A stretch of DNA of 50,571 bases from CAZHWR01 sp964536085 (GCA_964536085.1 CAZHWR010000010.1:1-50571); one strand, 5' to 3'. Counted from the stretch's first letter, positions 24,082-33,270 are shown. Numbers and translations are program-made. The notes: generated from the sequence alone by a model not told the origin.

Positions 24082-24957
24082 ATGAACGGCAATCTTTTAC
24101 AATATATAGAGTTAAACAGAAGTTCTTTTTCCAAGGGGCAAAGGGCGATTGCGGATTATATCGCGGATAATTATGACAAGGCCGCGTTTATGACGGCGTC
24201 CGTGCTCGGAAAAACAGTCGGGGTAAGTGAATCTACGGTGGTGCGGTTCGCCGCTATTTTGGGGTATGACGGCTATCCGGGTCTTCAGTATGCGCTTCAG
24301 GAGCTTATTAAAAACAAGCTGACGGCGGTACAGCGGCTTCAGGTCGCAAAAAACCGCTTCGGAGGAGACGTTTTAAAAAGCGTTATAAGCGCGGACACAG
24401 ACAATATCAAAAGAACGCTGGAGGATGTTTCGGGGCGGGAGTTCCAAAACACGGTTGACAGGATATCGGTGGCCGAAAACATATACATTCTGGGTTCCGG
24501 CGGAGCCGCTTCTCTTGCGAGCTTTTTGTTCTATTATCTCGACCTTGCGCTTTCAAATGTGCGGCTTGTTCAGACTTTGAGTACAAGCGAAATGCTGGAG
24601 CAGCTTGTACATCTGAAAAAAAATGATTTGTTGATAGGAATCAGCTTTCCGAGATACTCCAAAAGGACCGTCAAGGCGTTCACTTTTGCAAAGGAAAAAG
24701 GGGCGGGAGTTATTGCGATAACCGATTCGCCCGCGTCGCCTATTGCGAAGCAGTCGGATGTTTTGCTCACGGCCCGCAGCAATATGGTGGGGTATATCGA
24801 CAGTCTTGTTGCTCCGATGAGCCTTATAAACGCCCTTGTCGCGGCGGTGAGCTTAAAAAAACAGCCGGAGGTAAGCGACGCGCTCACGCAGCTTGAGCAA
24901 ATATGGGAAAGATACGATATTTACGCAAAGCCGGAGGAGAACATTCAAAATGATTAA
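24082..24957 (+). CDS. MurR/RpiR family transcriptional regulator
   Basis: An N-terminal RpiR helix-turn-helix domain (residues 1-77, with SKGQRAIADYI and VGVSESTVVRFAAILGYDGYPGLQ) joins a SIS sugar-phosphate-binding domain (about 125-255, IYILGSGGAASLASF, ISFPRYSKRTVKAFTFAKEKGAGVIAITD). Such proteins sense a phosphosugar and control nearby carbohydrate genes. A gene target is not evident: the sugar cluster at 18320-22364 is 1.7 kb upstream. ATG 24082 has GGAG 11 nt ahead. It overlaps the next gene by 8 bp, so expression is coupled. Confidence 0.9.
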   Translation: MNGNLLQYIELNRSSFSKGQRAIADYIADNYDKAAFMTASVLGKTVGVSESTVVRFAAILGYDGYPGLQYALQELIKNKLTAVQRLQVAKNRFGGDVLKSVISADTDNIKRTLEDVSGREFQNTVDRISVAENIYILGSGGAASLASFLFYYLDLALSNVRLVQTLSTSEMLEQLVHLKKNDLLIGISFPRYSKRTVKAFTFAKEKGAGVIAITDSPASPIAKQSDVLLTARSNMVGYIDSLVAPMSLINALVAAVSLKKQPEVSDALTQLEQIWERYDIYAKPEENIQND

Positions 24958-26176
24958 AACGCAGGTCGCCGTTATAGGCGGCGGCGCGGCGGGCTTGATG
25001 GCGGCAGGAACGGCGGCGGGTCTTGGAAAAGACGTGCTGGTTATCGAAAGAAACGACCGCTTGGCAAAAAAGGTGCTTATCACAGGAAAAGGCCGCTGCA
25101 ATGTTACAAATAACTGCGATATCGATACCATGCTGAGAAATATCCCGAAAAACCCACGCTTTTTGTACAGCGCGTTTAACAGATTTTCCTCTGCGGACAC
25201 TATGGATTTCTTTGAAAGCCGCTCGGTGCCGCTTAAAACCGAGCGCGGCAGAAGGGTGTTCCCCGAGTCTGACCGTGCGCTTGATATCGCAAACGCGCTT
25301 GCGGATTTTGCGAAAAGCTCCGGCGCAAAGATTCTTACCGACCGCGCCTCGGGACTGCGGCTGCAAAACGGCTGTATAACAGGCGTTAACACCGAACACA
25401 GCGGATTGATTGAAGCAGAATCGGTGATAATCGCGACGGGCGGAATGTCCTACCCGCGCACAGGCTCCACCGGAGACGGCTACGGATTTGCGCGGTCGGC
25501 GGGTCATTCTGTGACCGAGCTCAAGCCGTCGCTGATACCGATTGTGACAAACGAAAAATGGTGCGCCGATTTGATGGGGCTTTCGCTCAAAAATGTAACG
25601 CTGACGGTCAAGTCGGGCGAAAAGGTGATATTTTCCGAGCTTGGAGAAATGCTGTTTACCCATTTCGGCGTTTCCGGTCCGCTTGTTTTGAGCGCAAGCA
25701 GCGTTATGAAGGAATACGACTCGAAAACACTCTCGCTTCACATTGACTTAAAGCCCGCGCTTGATGAAAAACAGCTTAACGCGCGGATTTTGAGAGACTT
25801 TGAAAAAAACGCGAACAAAAATTTTGCAAATTCCCTCGGAGGGCTTTTACCGCGCAAGCTGATCCCTATCGCCGTAAAGCTTTCCGGAATCGGATTTAAA
25901 AAAAAGATAAATCAGATAAGCCGCGACGAACGGCTCGGATTTGTGAGGCTTTTAAAAAATCTCACGCTGACGGTCAAGGGCTATCGCCCGATAGAAGAAG
26001 CGATTATAACCTCCGGCGGGGTGGACGTTAAGGAAATTAATCCCAAGACCATGGAGAGTAAAATCACCAAAGGCTTATTTTTCGCGGGCGAGGTTATCGA
26101 CGCGGACGGCTTTACAGGAGGCTTTAATTTGCAGATAGCTTTTTCCACCGCGGTTTTGGCGGGCGAAAGTTGCTGA
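24950..26176 (+). CDS. NAD(P)/FAD-dependent oxidoreductase, HI0933/BaiN-like flavoprotein
   Basis: This 408-aa flavoprotein begins with the FAD motif AVIGGGAAGLMAAG and carries the family signatures KKVLITGKGRCNVTNN, ATGGMSYPRTGSTGDGY and, near the C-terminus, TSGGVDVKEI and FFAGEVIDADGFTGGFNLQIAFSTA. Relatives include YhiN and the bile-acid reductase BaiN, but the real substrate of most members is unknown, so no bile-acid role is claimed. ATG 24950 overlaps the end of the RpiR gene and follows GGAGGAGA by about 9 nt. It leads into cmk. Confidence 0.9.
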   Translation: MIKTQVAVIGGGAAGLMAAGTAAGLGKDVLVIERNDRLAKKVLITGKGRCNVTNNCDIDTMLRNIPKNPRFLYSAFNRFSSADTMDFFESRSVPLKTERGRRVFPESDRALDIANALADFAKSSGAKILTDRASGLRLQNGCITGVNTEHSGLIEAESVIIATGGMSYPRTGSTGDGYGFARSAGHSVTELKPSLIPIVTNEKWCADLMGLSLKNVTLTVKSGEKVIFSELGEMLFTHFGVSGPLVLSASSVMKEYDSKTLSLHIDLKPALDEKQLNARILRDFEKNANKNFANSLGGLLPRKLIPIAVKLSGIGFKKKINQISRDERLGFVRLLKNLTLTVKGYRPIEEAIITSGGVDVKEINPKTMESKITKGLFFAGEVIDADGFTGGFNLQIAFSTAVLAGESC

Positions 26177-26205
26177 TGACATGATAAAAAGGAAGGAATT
26201 TGAAT

Positions 26206-26874
26206 ATGACGGTTAATGTGGCGATAGACGGACCTGCGGGAGCGGGCAAAAGCACGATAGCGCGCAGCGCGGCAAAAAAGCTCGGATTTATTTACGTCGA
26301 TACGGGCGCACTTTACAGGACGGTGGGTGTTGCGGCGATGAGAAATAAAATCGAGCCGTCGGATGAAAGCGCCATGTCAAATCTGCTCGACAGCATTAAG
26401 GTTGAGCTTAAATTCATCGACGGCGAACAGCATGTATTTTTAAACGGCGAGGATGTGTCGGATGAGATACGGCTTCCTCAAGCGAGCATGGCGGCGTCGG
26501 ACGTTTCAGCTATACCGGCGGTGCGGGAGTTTTTGTTCGGGCTGCAAAAAACGCTCGCAAAGGAAAACGACGTTATTATGGACGGACGCGATATCGGAAG
26601 CGTTGTTCTTCCGAATGCACAGGTCAAGATATTTTTGACCGCTTCGCCAGAAATCAGAGCGCAAAGGCGTGCGCGCCAGCTTGAGGAAAAGGGAATAAAC
26701 GCCGATTACGACGAGATTTTAAAAGACATCAAGCAGCGCGATTATCAGGACGAACACCGTGAAATCGCTCCGCTCAAAAAAACCGACGACGCGGTGCCGA
26801 TAGACACTTCCGGCTGCGGTTTTGACGAATCGGTCGAACGGGTGCTGAAGGTTATTAACGACGAAATTAATTGA
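26206..26874 (+). CDS. cmk: (d)CMP kinase
   Basis: Cytidylate kinase phosphorylates CMP and dCMP with ATP. The P-loop GPAGAGKS spans residues 9-16 and is followed by the CMP-binding GFIYVDTGALYR and the DGRDIGSVV segment. The 222-aa length is normal. ATG 26206 lies 8 nt after GGAAGGA; TTG 26200 is the alternative. It is the first gene of the cmk-plsC-ispH/rpsA order known from many Clostridia. Confidence 0.96.
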   Translation: MTVNVAIDGPAGAGKSTIARSAAKKLGFIYVDTGALYRTVGVAAMRNKIEPSDESAMSNLLDSIKVELKFIDGEQHVFLNGEDVSDEIRLPQASMAASDVSAIPAVREFLFGLQKTLAKENDVIMDGRDIGSVVLPNAQVKIFLTASPEIRAQRRARQLEEKGINADYDEILKDIKQRDYQDEHREIAPLKKTDDAVPIDTSGCGFDESVERVLKVINDEIN

Positions 26875-26886
26875 TGGGGAGATATT

Positions 26887-27489
26887 ATGAGCTTTTACGG
26901 TTTTGGGCGCGTTGTGTGCGGACTTTTTTTGAAAATCGCGTTTAATTACAATGTTGCAGGAAAGGAAAATCTTCCTGAAAATGAAAATTATATTCTGTGT
27001 TCCAATCACAGGACTTATATGGATCCTGTTTTTTTGGGAATGGGAATCACTAAAAACCTTGTTTTTATGGCTAAAAAAGAGCTTTTTGAAAAACCTGTGT
27101 TGGGCGCTGTAATCAAAAAGCTCGGCGCTTTTCCTGTGAGCCGCGGCAAAGGTGACGCAAGCGCGGTGCAAACTGCTGTGAAAACAGTGGAAAACGGAAA
27201 TGTTCTTGCGATTTTTCCCGAGGGAACGCGCTCCAAAAACGGCGAGCTGTTGAGATTTAAATCAGGCGCCGCGCTTATAGCTCACAAAACAGGCGCGAGC
27301 GTTGTCCCTGCATGCGTATGCTTTGAGGGCAAGCTAAAATTCAGAAGCAAGGTCGTGGTGAGATTCGGCAAGCCGATAAAAAACGAACAGCTTGGAATTT
27401 CGGGTGAATCGCTCGCGCAGATTAAGCAGGCGAGCAGGCTCTTGCAGGAAAGCGTCGAACAGCTTCGCGTGCTAGGAGCCGCATTATGA
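26887..27489 (+). CDS. plsC: 1-acyl-sn-glycerol-3-phosphate acyltransferase
   Basis: PlsC makes phosphatidic acid by acylating lysophosphatidate at the membrane. The catalytic HX4D motif is HRTYMD (41-46) and the phosphate-binding FPEGTRS lies near residue 115. The 200-aa protein is a typical short clostridial form. It lies 12 bp after cmk and its TGA overlaps the ATG of ispH/rpsA (ATGA). Confidence 0.93.
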   Translation: MSFYGFGRVVCGLFLKIAFNYNVAGKENLPENENYILCSNHRTYMDPVFLGMGITKNLVFMAKKELFEKPVLGAVIKKLGAFPVSRGKGDASAVQTAVKTVENGNVLAIFPEGTRSKNGELLRFKSGAALIAHKTGASVVPACVCFEGKLKFRSKVVVRFGKPIKNEQLGISGESLAQIKQASRLLQESVEQLRVLGAAL

Positions 27490-29483
27490 TAAGAATCGCG
27501 AAAACCGCAGGATTTTGCTTCGGGGTCGACAGGGCGGTGAATTTGGTTTATGAGCTTGTTGATTCCGGCAAAAAGGTGTGTACGCTCGGAGAGATTATCC
27601 ACAATCCGCAGGTTGTTGAGGATTTGCGAAAAAAAGGCGTGCGCATAATCGCGTCTCCGAATGAAGCAAAGCCGGACGAAACGGTTGTTATCCGTTCGCA
27701 CGGGGTAAAGGCGGACGTATATGTGGAGCTTGACAGGCTCGGAATAGATTATCAGGACGCGACCTGTCCGTTCGTATCGAAGATACACAGAATAGTTTCT
27801 GAAAATTCGGGATCCGACACGACTGTTTTGATAGCGGGAAACGAAAATCATCCTGAAATTATTGGTATTGCAAGCCGATGCAAGGGGCGGAGTTTTGTTT
27901 TCGGGAATGAAAACGAACTTGAAATTATTACAAAAATTCACCCTGAAATTGTTGAAAATAACGTAATTATGGTCGCTCAGACCACGTTCAATAAAACAAT
28001 TTGGCAAAGTTGCAAGAAATTTGCGGGAAATATCTATACAAATATAAAAATTTTTGATACAATATGTAATGCGACGCATGAAAGGCAAACTGAAGCGGTT
28101 GCAATCGCCAAACAATCAGATGCCATGGTTGTAATAGGCGGTCGCCACAGCTCGAACACTGAAAAGCTGTTTTCGATTTGCGGCGAATACTGTAAAACCT
28201 TTCTTATTGAATCGCCGGACGAAATCAAAAAGGAACTGTTTTCGCGCGGCGGGGATATCGGCGTCACGGCCGGCGCTTCTACTCCGGCCTATATAATTAA
28301 GGAGGTTTTAACAACCATGAGTGAAATTGAAAAAAATACCGAAGAGGAGCAGAACTTTGCTGCGCTCTTAGAAGAAAGTCTTAACGAAAGACTATATACG
28401 GGAAAGAGGGTTAAGGGCGTTGTATCTTTTGTGAACAACAATGAGATCCAAGTTGACGTCGGTGCAAAACAAGCCGGCTTTGTTCCTGTTAACGAATTAA
28501 GCGACGACCCCAACGCAAAGCCCGAAGAGCTTGTTAAGCGCGGCGATGAAATCGATCTTATTGTTATGAAGGTAAACGACCAGGAGGGCACTGTGATGCT
28601 TTCCAAGAAACGGTGCGACGCTTTGGCGGGCTTTGATGAGCTTTGCAAAGCGTATGAGGAAGGTACCGTTCTCGACGGCGTTATAACCGACGTTGTCCGC
28701 GGCGGCGTTCTGGCGCTGACAAACTCTGTAAAGGTGTTTATCCCCGCTTCTCACGTTTCCGACAGAAGAGTTGAAAATCTTGAAGAACTTCTTAAAAAGC
28801 AAATTAGATTTAAAATCATCGAAATCAAAGAACAGCGCCGCCGTGCGGTAGGCTCTGTTAAAACCGTTATCAAAGAAGAAAAGGCGCAGCTTGCTGAAGC
28901 GTTTTGGAATGAAGTTGAGATCGGCAAAAAATACACCGGCGAGGTTAAATCGCTCACTTCGTTCGGCGCGTTTGTGGATTTGGGCGGAGTTGATGGTCTT
29001 ATTCACATCACAGAGCTTTCATGGAGCAAAATCAAGCATCCGTCAGAGGTAGTCAATGTAGGCGATATGGTCGAGGTTTACGTCAAAGATTTTGACCGCG
29101 AAGCCAAGAAGATATCGCTCGGATACAAAAAGACCGAGGACAATCCTTGGGTCAAATTTGAAAACGAGTTTTCGGTTGACCAGGTGGTCAATGTAAAAAT
29201 CGTCTCGCTTACCCAGTTCGGCGCATTTGCCGAGATCATCCCCGGAGTGGATGGGCTCATACATATTTCTCAGATATCACATGAGCGCGTAAACAAGGTT
29301 GCGGATGTTTTGCAGGTCGGCGATAAGGTAGACGCTAAAATTACCGAGATCGACCTTGAGAAAAAGCGCATAAGCCTTTCTATAAAAGCTTTGCTGCCTG
29401 AAATTCCCGAAGAGAAAAAAGAGGTGGCCGAGGAAGTCAAGGAAGAGCTTCCCGAAGGTATCGAGCTTTCGACAGAGGAATAA
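27486..29483 (+). CDS. ispH: 4-hydroxy-3-methylbut-2-enyl diphosphate reductase fused to ribosomal protein S1
   Basis: Residues 1 to about 277 are IspH, the last enzyme of the MEP isoprenoid pathway. Its [4Fe-4S] cysteines are Cys11, Cys94 and Cys194, and the HGV, ENHPE and THERQ motifs are present. Residues about 300-645 hold four S1 RNA-binding repeats (VVSFVNNNEIQVDVG; GVITDVVRGGVLAL; GEVKSLTSFGAFVDL; VKIVSLTQFGAFAEI), making this the S1 protein that helps ribosomes bind mRNA. This fusion is common in Clostridia. A strong internal ribosome site AAGGAGG (28299-28305) stands 11 nt before the in-frame ATG 28317, which may allow S1 to be made alone. The last 40 residues are acidic. Confidence 0.95.
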   Translation: MIRIAKTAGFCFGVDRAVNLVYELVDSGKKVCTLGEIIHNPQVVEDLRKKGVRIIASPNEAKPDETVVIRSHGVKADVYVELDRLGIDYQDATCPFVSKIHRIVSENSGSDTTVLIAGNENHPEIIGIASRCKGRSFVFGNENELEIITKIHPEIVENNVIMVAQTTFNKTIWQSCKKFAGNIYTNIKIFDTICNATHERQTEAVAIAKQSDAMVVIGGRHSSNTEKLFSICGEYCKTFLIESPDEIKKELFSRGGDIGVTAGASTPAYIIKEVLTTMSEIEKNTEEEQNFAALLEESLNERLYTGKRVKGVVSFVNNNEIQVDVGAKQAGFVPVNELSDDPNAKPEELVKRGDEIDLIVMKVNDQEGTVMLSKKRCDALAGFDELCKAYEEGTVLDGVITDVVRGGVLALTNSVKVFIPASHVSDRRVENLEELLKKQIRFKIIEIKEQRRRAVGSVKTVIKEEKAQLAEAFWNEVEIGKKYTGEVKSLTSFGAFVDLGGVDGLIHITELSWSKIKHPSEVVNVGDMVEVYVKDFDREAKKISLGYKKTEDNPWVKFENEFSVDQVVNVKIVSLTQFGAFAEIIPGVDGLIHISQISHERVNKVADVLQVGDKVDAKITEIDLEKKRISLSIKALLPEIPEEKKEVAEEVKEELPEGIELSTEE

Positions 29484-29553
29484 GTACGATTGAAATTTTA
29501 TGTTCAACGGTTTTTATTCTTATCGGTTTTGCAGATAAAAAATCAAACGTAAT

Positions 29554-29589
29554 AAAAAAGCCGGACGCTTTCTGCCGTCCGGCTTTTTT
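29554..29589 (+). terminator. Terminator of the cmk-plsC-ispH/rpsA operon
   Basis: AAAAAAGCCGGACG pairs with CGTCCGGCTTTTTT, a 14-bp perfect stem with an 8-nt loop. Confidence 0.93.
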
Positions 29590-29713
29590 ATAGCCGCACA
29601 GCATATATTTAAATACAATGATACGATTTTGGTTTATAAATACAACGATATTGTGTATAATTATAGTGTATTATTTTATATCGTTATTATTTTTTGTCAA
29701 TGGAGGATATAAC

Positions 29714-30838
29714 ATGAAGAAAAGAGTAAAAAGTCTTTTGTCGGCAGTTATGGCGGCGGCTATGCTGCTCACGGCGATACCGTTCGCCGCTTCTGCGCAG
29801 GAATCGGCGATGACCGTGCCGACAATGTACTATGGTAACGAGGCGGCGACCAATTACACTTATTCGTACGATAATACGTCGGCGCTGCCGGACAGCTATC
29901 AGTTCGGCATTATAATCCCGATGGCGCTCACTCAGGCGGGAACGGTAAAGTTTACATTTTCTTTTTCCAAGCTTGAAAAAGACATGACGTTTAATGTTTA
30001 CACTGACGCTGCCTGCACAAACAGCCTTTATGCGTCTTCGTATTTTTCTGTCGGAGATACAACGGGTGAAAAATACGTGTCTGTAAGCAGTGCGGGAACA
30101 TACTATATCAAGCTCTATTCGAGCGTATATTCGTCAGACGTCAATTTTACAAATACCGTCACAATGAGCGTCCGCGAATATACTGCAAGCGATAAAACAA
30201 TCAAATCCGGCCAGACTATCAGTTATTACAGAAAAAGCGGAAGCGACAAATATTATTTTAAATACAAGGCTGCAAAAACCGGTAAGGTGACCGTTACCCT
30301 GCCTTATACCTACGGAAGCTATCTCACCTTGACGAACGCTTCCAAAAAAGCAATTTCGGCGCAGGAATGGGTCAGCAGCGGAACAAATTCCAACAAATTC
30401 GCATTTGCCGTTAAAAAAGGCAAAACCTATTATTTCCTTGTGACTTCAAACGGAGTCAGCGGCGGAAATTTACAGAGCATTTCCATTAAGGAGACCGCGA
30501 TAAAAGAAAAAAGCGGTGCTAAAAAAAGCAAGGCGGTCAAAATCAAGTCGGGCAAAAAAATAAGCGGTCTTGTCGCGGCGGGCGAAAAAACAGCGGATTG
30601 GTATAAATTTACTCTTAAAAAGATCAAAAAGCTCAGAATCAACCTCACCGGAAACATAACCGGAACGCTCAAGGTAATAGTTTATTACAAGGGTAAAAAA
30701 TATTACACATATAGCTTTACCGGCGGCAGCGCACAAATAAAAACGCTTTACGGAAAGAGCAAGAAGGGAACATATCAAATCAAGGTTGTAAGGAGCAACG
30801 CGCTTTCCAGCGGATCGTATACAATAAAGTGGAAATAA
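29714..30838 (+). CDS. Secreted protein with pre-peptidase-C-like beta domains, function unknown
   Basis: A clear signal peptide (about 1-28, ending ASA) precedes 346 residues of beta-rich sequence full of Ser, Thr, Tyr and Lys. Three similar modules can be made out, each with a pattern like GxxYYxKxxxSGSYTIK (SVGDTTGEKYVSVSSAGTYYIKL; KSGSDKYYFKYKAAKTGKVTVTL; GEKTADWYKFTLKKIKKLRINL). They resemble the PPC (bacterial pre-peptidase C-terminal) fold. No catalytic motif is seen, so a binding or structural role at the surface is the most that can be said. ATG 29714 follows GGAGG. Monocistronic. Confidence 0.75.
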   Translation: MKKRVKSLLSAVMAAAMLLTAIPFAASAQESAMTVPTMYYGNEAATNYTYSYDNTSALPDSYQFGIIIPMALTQAGTVKFTFSFSKLEKDMTFNVYTDAACTNSLYASSYFSVGDTTGEKYVSVSSAGTYYIKLYSSVYSSDVNFTNTVTMSVREYTASDKTIKSGQTISYYRKSGSDKYYFKYKAAKTGKVTVTLPYTYGSYLTLTNASKKAISAQEWVSSGTNSNKFAFAVKKGKTYYFLVTSNGVSGGNLQSISIKETAIKEKSGAKKSKAVKIKSGKKISGLVAAGEKTADWYKFTLKKIKKLRINLTGNITGTLKVIVYYKGKKYYTYSFTGGSAQIKTLYGKSKKGTYQIKVVRSNALSSGSYTIKWK

Positions 30839-30880
30839 TAACTGTTTGAGTATTTTTTGAGCATGTCGTGCAAAAAATGC

Positions 30881-30909
30881 TTGCATTTAAAAACGCTTTG
30901 TGTTATGAT
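30881..30909 (+). promoter_or_regulatory. Predicted sigma-A promoter of the rplS operon
   Basis: TTGCAT (30881-30886), 17 bp, then TATGAT (30904-30909). Confidence 0.65.
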
Positions 30910-30915
30910 ATATAG

Positions 30916-31049
30916 GCATTTGGGAATCCGCTTGGAATATTCTCGGTTTTAAGCGGGGTTTAATGCAGATCCGTAAACACGGAAAAGTCATTAAAGCGGG
31001 CAGTCCTCTGCATATAAAGCAAGAATGTCTGAAAATCAGGAGGATAAAA
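30916..31049 (+). promoter_or_regulatory. Structured leader of rplS, candidate L19 autoregulatory leader
   Basis: The 135-nt untranslated leader can fold AATCCGCTT against AAGCGGGGTT (30925-30961 region) with one bulge, and more pairing is possible downstream. L19 leaders that bind the protein are known in Bacillota, and position and size fit. I did not confirm the covariance-model consensus. Confidence 0.35.
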
Positions 31050-31393
31050 ATGGACGCAATTAAAGCTATAAGCGAATCCAGCTTAAAAAAGAAGCTCCCG
31101 AAATCAATGTGGGCGACACCGTTAAGGTTCACGTTAAGATTAAAGAGGGAGAAAAAGAAAGGATTCAGGTTTTTGAAGGAACTGTTATTGCCAAAAAACA
31201 CGGCGGAGTTTCCGAAACGTTCACAGTTCGCAGAGTTGCTCACGGCTGCGGGATTGAAAGAGTTTTCCCGCTTCATTCGCCGAACGTTGCAAAAGTCGAA
31301 ATCGTTCGTTCCGGTCGCGTTCGCAGAGCCAAGCTTTACTACCTGCGTGACCGTGTCGGCAAGGCGGCTAAGGTCAAAGAAAAAATCAAATAG
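31050..31393 (+). CDS. rplS: 50S ribosomal protein L19, reading frame interrupted at an A run
   Basis: L19 sits at the 30S-50S interface. ATG 31050, 6 nt after CAGGAGG, begins MDAIKAISESSLKK, the normal L19 N-terminus. The frame then goes wrong at the six A residues at 31085-31090. In the next frame the sequence continues perfectly with EAPEINVGDTVKVHVKIKEG, GTVIAKKHGG, TVRRVAHGCGIERVFPLHSP and RRAKLYYLRDR to a stop at 31393. Seven A residues would restore one open frame of 114 or so residues. Because L19 is normally indispensable, a missing A in the read or assembly is the simplest explanation; slippage is the alternative. It opens the rplS-lepB-rbgA-rnhB operon. Confidence 0.92.
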
Positions 31394-31556
31394 TATAAAA
31401 AGGGGGCGTGAGTCGTCCCTTTTTTGCATATTGTCGATAATCAAAGATTTATATTAACAGGTGTAAATATCCGGCTGAAATTACCTGTGCGTCAGGCGTA
31501 TTACGCGCGCCTCGGCGGCGGACAGCATTCCGGGCATCGAAGGGAATGATTATATT

Positions 31557-32177
31557 ATGGCGGAAGCTAATACACAGCTCAATAATATTGACAGCAGCGT
31601 TGACAACTGCAAGCAGCAAAGCGGTCAGACTCCGAAAAAAAGCGAGTCCGGCTTTAAGACTGAGCTTTTTGAATGGCTTGAATGTATCGTTTTTTCGCTG
31701 GTTGCAGTCGTATTGATTTTCACATTTATTTTCAGAATAGTAGGCGTCGACGGGCGTTCGATGGTTCCGACGCTGCAGGATCAGGACAGACTGGTGATAT
31801 CTCATTTGTTTTATACCCCAAAGCAAGGGGATATAATCGTTATCACGCAGCCGACCGCTGTTAACGAGCCGCTTATTAAGCGTATCATCGCAAAAGAGGG
31901 TCAGGTAGTCGATATAGATTTCAGCACCGGCACGGTGTATGTCGACGGCACGGCGCTCAGCGAACCGTACATAAACGAGCTTACAACAAATTCCGCGACC
32001 TGTAACATCGAGCTTCCGGTCACAGTCCCCGAGGGCAAGGTGTTCGTCATGGGGGACAACCGCAACAATTCGCGCGACAGCCGCGATTCAAGCATCGGAA
32101 TGATAGACGAACGGTATATACTCGGCAAGGCGTTTTTCAGGATATATCCATTCAGCGATATAGGGCCTGTAGAATAA
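31557..32177 (+). CDS. lepB: Signal peptidase I
   Basis: This membrane serine protease cleaves signal peptides from exported proteins, including the secreted proteins in this window. It has one membrane helix (about 42-62) after a hydrophilic N-terminus, the catalytic Ser68 in GRSMVPT, Lys108 in IKRIIAKEG and the GDNRNNSRDSR box. The 206-aa length is typical for Gram-positive enzymes. The gene follows rplS by 163 bp and precedes rbgA, as in many Clostridia. Confidence 0.95.
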   Translation: MAEANTQLNNIDSSVDNCKQQSGQTPKKSESGFKTELFEWLECIVFSLVAVVLIFTFIFRIVGVDGRSMVPTLQDQDRLVISHLFYTPKQGDIIVITQPTAVNEPLIKRIIAKEGQVVDIDFSTGTVYVDGTALSEPYINELTTNSATCNIELPVTVPEGKVFVMGDNRNNSRDSRDSSIGMIDERYILGKAFFRIYPFSDIGPVE

Positions 32178-32190
32178 TCGTGAAATGATC

Positions 32191-32222
32191 AGATAGTCTA
32201 TGGCGTCTGCCATAGACTATCT
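32191..32222. other. Perfect 13-bp inverted repeat after lepB
   Basis: AGATAGTCTATGG and CCATAGACTATCT pair around a 6-nt loop, but no T tract follows. It could be an mRNA-stabilising or processing hairpin rather than a terminator. A smaller GGGGCG/CGCCCC hairpin follows near 32295-32309. Confidence 0.7.
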
Positions 32223-32388
32223 CTGCATATAACCGCGGCTTATGCCCCGCCTGGAAGACTGAGGGGCTAACGCACGGTCGCTTGTTGAATGACAGGGGCG
32301 ACGCCCCTTATTGAAAAAGCATTTATCCGGCGGACAAATTATTCCGCGGATGAATTATTCGGACATAAAAGAAAAGGACGGTATCATT

Positions 32389-33261
32389 ATGGCTGAACAG
32401 CAAAATATTCAGTGGTTTCCGGGCCATATGGCGAAAACTCGGAGGCTTATGAAAGAAAGCCTGAAGCTTGTCGATATAATTGTCGAGATAACAGACGCGC
32501 GCATTCCGCAGAGCAGCAGAAATCCCGAGCTTGACAACTGGATTTCGGGAAAGCCGCGGATAATCGTTTTGAATAAGAGCGATTCTGCCGACCCCAATAT
32601 AACCTCCGAGTGGATAAAATATTACAAAAGCGCAGGTATTCCGGCGATTGCGACCGACTGCAAAAGCGGGCGTGGGCTCAAGGAATTTATGCCGCTTGTA
32701 AAAAATGTACTGAGCGAGGTCATAAAACGCCGGCAGGAAAAGGGAATGACGGGAGCGTTGGTGAGGATGATGGTAGTCGGCATCCCCAACGTCGGAAAGT
32801 CCTCGTTTATAAACGCAATGGCAAATTCAAAGCGTGCCAAAGTGGAGGACCGTCCCGGCGTTACCAGAGGACGGCAGTGGGTCAGCGTCGGAAACCAAGC
32901 TGACCTTTTGGATATGCCCGGAGTTTTGTGGCCGAAGTTCGACGACCAGTCGGTTGCTGAAAGGCTTGCGTTTACAGGAGCCGTAAAAGACGGAGTTATT
33001 GACATTGAGCTTTTGGCTGTGCGGCTTTTGGAATGGCTGAACGCGGCGTATCCGCAGAAGCTTGCGGACAGGTATGACATCACAGCAGACAGCGAAACAC
33101 AAGGATACGAGCTGCTCGAAATGGTAGGCCGCCGCCGCGGCATGCTTATTTCGGGCGGGGAGATAAATACCGAGCGCGCGGCTATAACCGTCATGGATGA
33201 ATACCGCGGCGGAAAGCTAGGAAAGATATCGCTGGAAAAGCCAAGCTTCAAAGCACAGTAA
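32389..33261 (+). CDS. rbgA: Ribosome biogenesis GTPase YlqF/RbgA
   Basis: RbgA drives a late step of 50S subunit assembly. It is circularly permuted as expected: the G4 motif NKSD comes first (about residue 62), then G1 GIPNVGKSS, the DRPGVTRG segment and G3 DMPG. The N-terminal WFPGHMAKTRR is diagnostic. The 290-aa length is normal. ATG 32389 follows AAAGGACGG; the longer frame from 32311 has no ribosome site. Confidence 0.95.
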   Translation: MAEQQNIQWFPGHMAKTRRLMKESLKLVDIIVEITDARIPQSSRNPELDNWISGKPRIIVLNKSDSADPNITSEWIKYYKSAGIPAIATDCKSGRGLKEFMPLVKNVLSEVIKRRQEKGMTGALVRMMVVGIPNVGKSSFINAMANSKRAKVEDRPGVTRGRQWVSVGNQADLLDMPGVLWPKFDDQSVAERLAFTGAVKDGVIDIELLAVRLLEWLNAAYPQKLADRYDITADSETQGYELLEMVGRRRGMLISGGEINTERAAITVMDEYRGGKLGKISLEKPSFKAQ

Positions 33262-33270
33262 AAGGCGGGT

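Noticed and set aside
24950..26176. Bile-acid reductase BaiN
   Set aside because: The HI0933 family is broad, and no other bile-acid genes lie in the window.
30963..31457. 164-aa ORF as an independent protein
   Set aside because: It begins in the rplS leader and follows the wrong frame after the A run. It is an artefact of the rplS frameshift.
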